Shown: one piece after another, positions 41,989 through 42,038 of the stretch
How positions within the stretch are numbered: position 1 is the first letter of the stretch
How the letters are laid out: the number at the start of each line of letters is the position of its first letter
NCBI GenBank assembly: GCA_947382625.1
Contig: CANDAG010000031.1
Coordinates: 1-42,038 of the forward strand
Reading direction: 5' to 3'
Source: an uncultured Lachnospiraceae bacterium
GTDB taxonomy: Bacteria; Bacillota; Clostridia; Lachnospirales; Lachnospiraceae
DNA: 42,038 bases
The notes under the pieces: model-generated
What the model was told of the DNA's origin: nothing
Databases searched by the model: none
The model's input: the letters and a program-made list of their open reading frames with translations, nothing else
Position numbers and translations under genes: made by a program

Positions 41989-42038
41989 TGACTCCGACGG
42001 GAATCGAACCCGTGTTACCGCCGTGAAAGGGCGATGTC
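41989..42038 (-). tRNA. tRNA-Glu (anticodon TTC), 5' part outside window
   Basis: The visible 3' part has anticodon loop CTTTCAC with stem CGCC/GGCG, T arm ACGGG-TTCGATT-CCCGT, acceptor strand CGGAGTC and discriminator A. The 5' acceptor strand and D arm lie beyond 42038. Confidence 0.88.

Overview
The window looks like a chromosomal segment of a Gram-positive gut anaerobe of the class Clostridia, most likely Lachnospiraceae. The reasons are an oxygen-sensitive pyruvate formate-lyase locus, a clostridial 2[4Fe-4S] ferredoxin, the Firmicute order gdpP-rplI-dnaB beside rpsF-ssb-rpsR, strong AGGAGG ribosome sites, and a high density of two-component systems paired with ABC exporters. The species cannot be named from sequence alone. 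No integrase, transposase, phage gene or CRISPR array was seen.

Region 1 (1-2802, + strand): a pyruvate formate-lyase (PFL) whose reading frame is split. The catalytic core (5' end outside the window) stops before the glycyl-radical domain. A 67-residue ORF follows that looks like a degenerate, cysteine-bearing copy of the start of that domain. Then comes an 80-residue protein that is the complete glycyl-radical domain, the activating enzyme pflA, and a ferredoxin.

Region 2 (2914-10988, - strand): housekeeping genes. They are a MerR-type regulator, the c-di-AMP phosphodiesterase-L9-DnaB operon, the S6-SSB-S18 operon, a DUF951 protein, a sirtuin and a YdcF-like membrane protein.

Region 3 (11146-20863): a complete BceRS-BceAB type peptide-sensing and detoxification module with a recognisable BceR-type box. 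Next come a divergent LytTR/GHKL two-component system with a lipoprotein, an HD-domain hydrolase and a DUF4143 ATPase.

Region 4 (20920-41685, - strand): two interleaved envelope-stress or peptide-response systems. (a) A LytTR/GHKL pair (26494-28565) is associated with three copies of a 21-bp-period direct repeat. These lie upstream of its own operon, upstream of a nine-gene set (two coiled-coil proteins, small membrane proteins, a CPBP protease, an ABC exporter), and upstream of a second ABC exporter at 40082-41562. (b) An OmpR-type pair (37592-39318) is associated with two promoters of identical layout. One drives its own operon with a GNAT gene in front; the other drives an operon of one ATPase, three tandem paralogous FtsX-type permeases and a HIT protein. 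The window ends with tRNA-Cys and a partial tRNA-Glu.

A small palindromic repeat family occurs in at least four copies (about 1.7 kb, a tandem pair at 3.7 kb, and 17.8 kb). The last copy lies in frame inside the histidine kinase gene 16671-17981. Two 58-residue membrane proteins (22764-22940 and 24612-24788) are easy to miss because they are so short.
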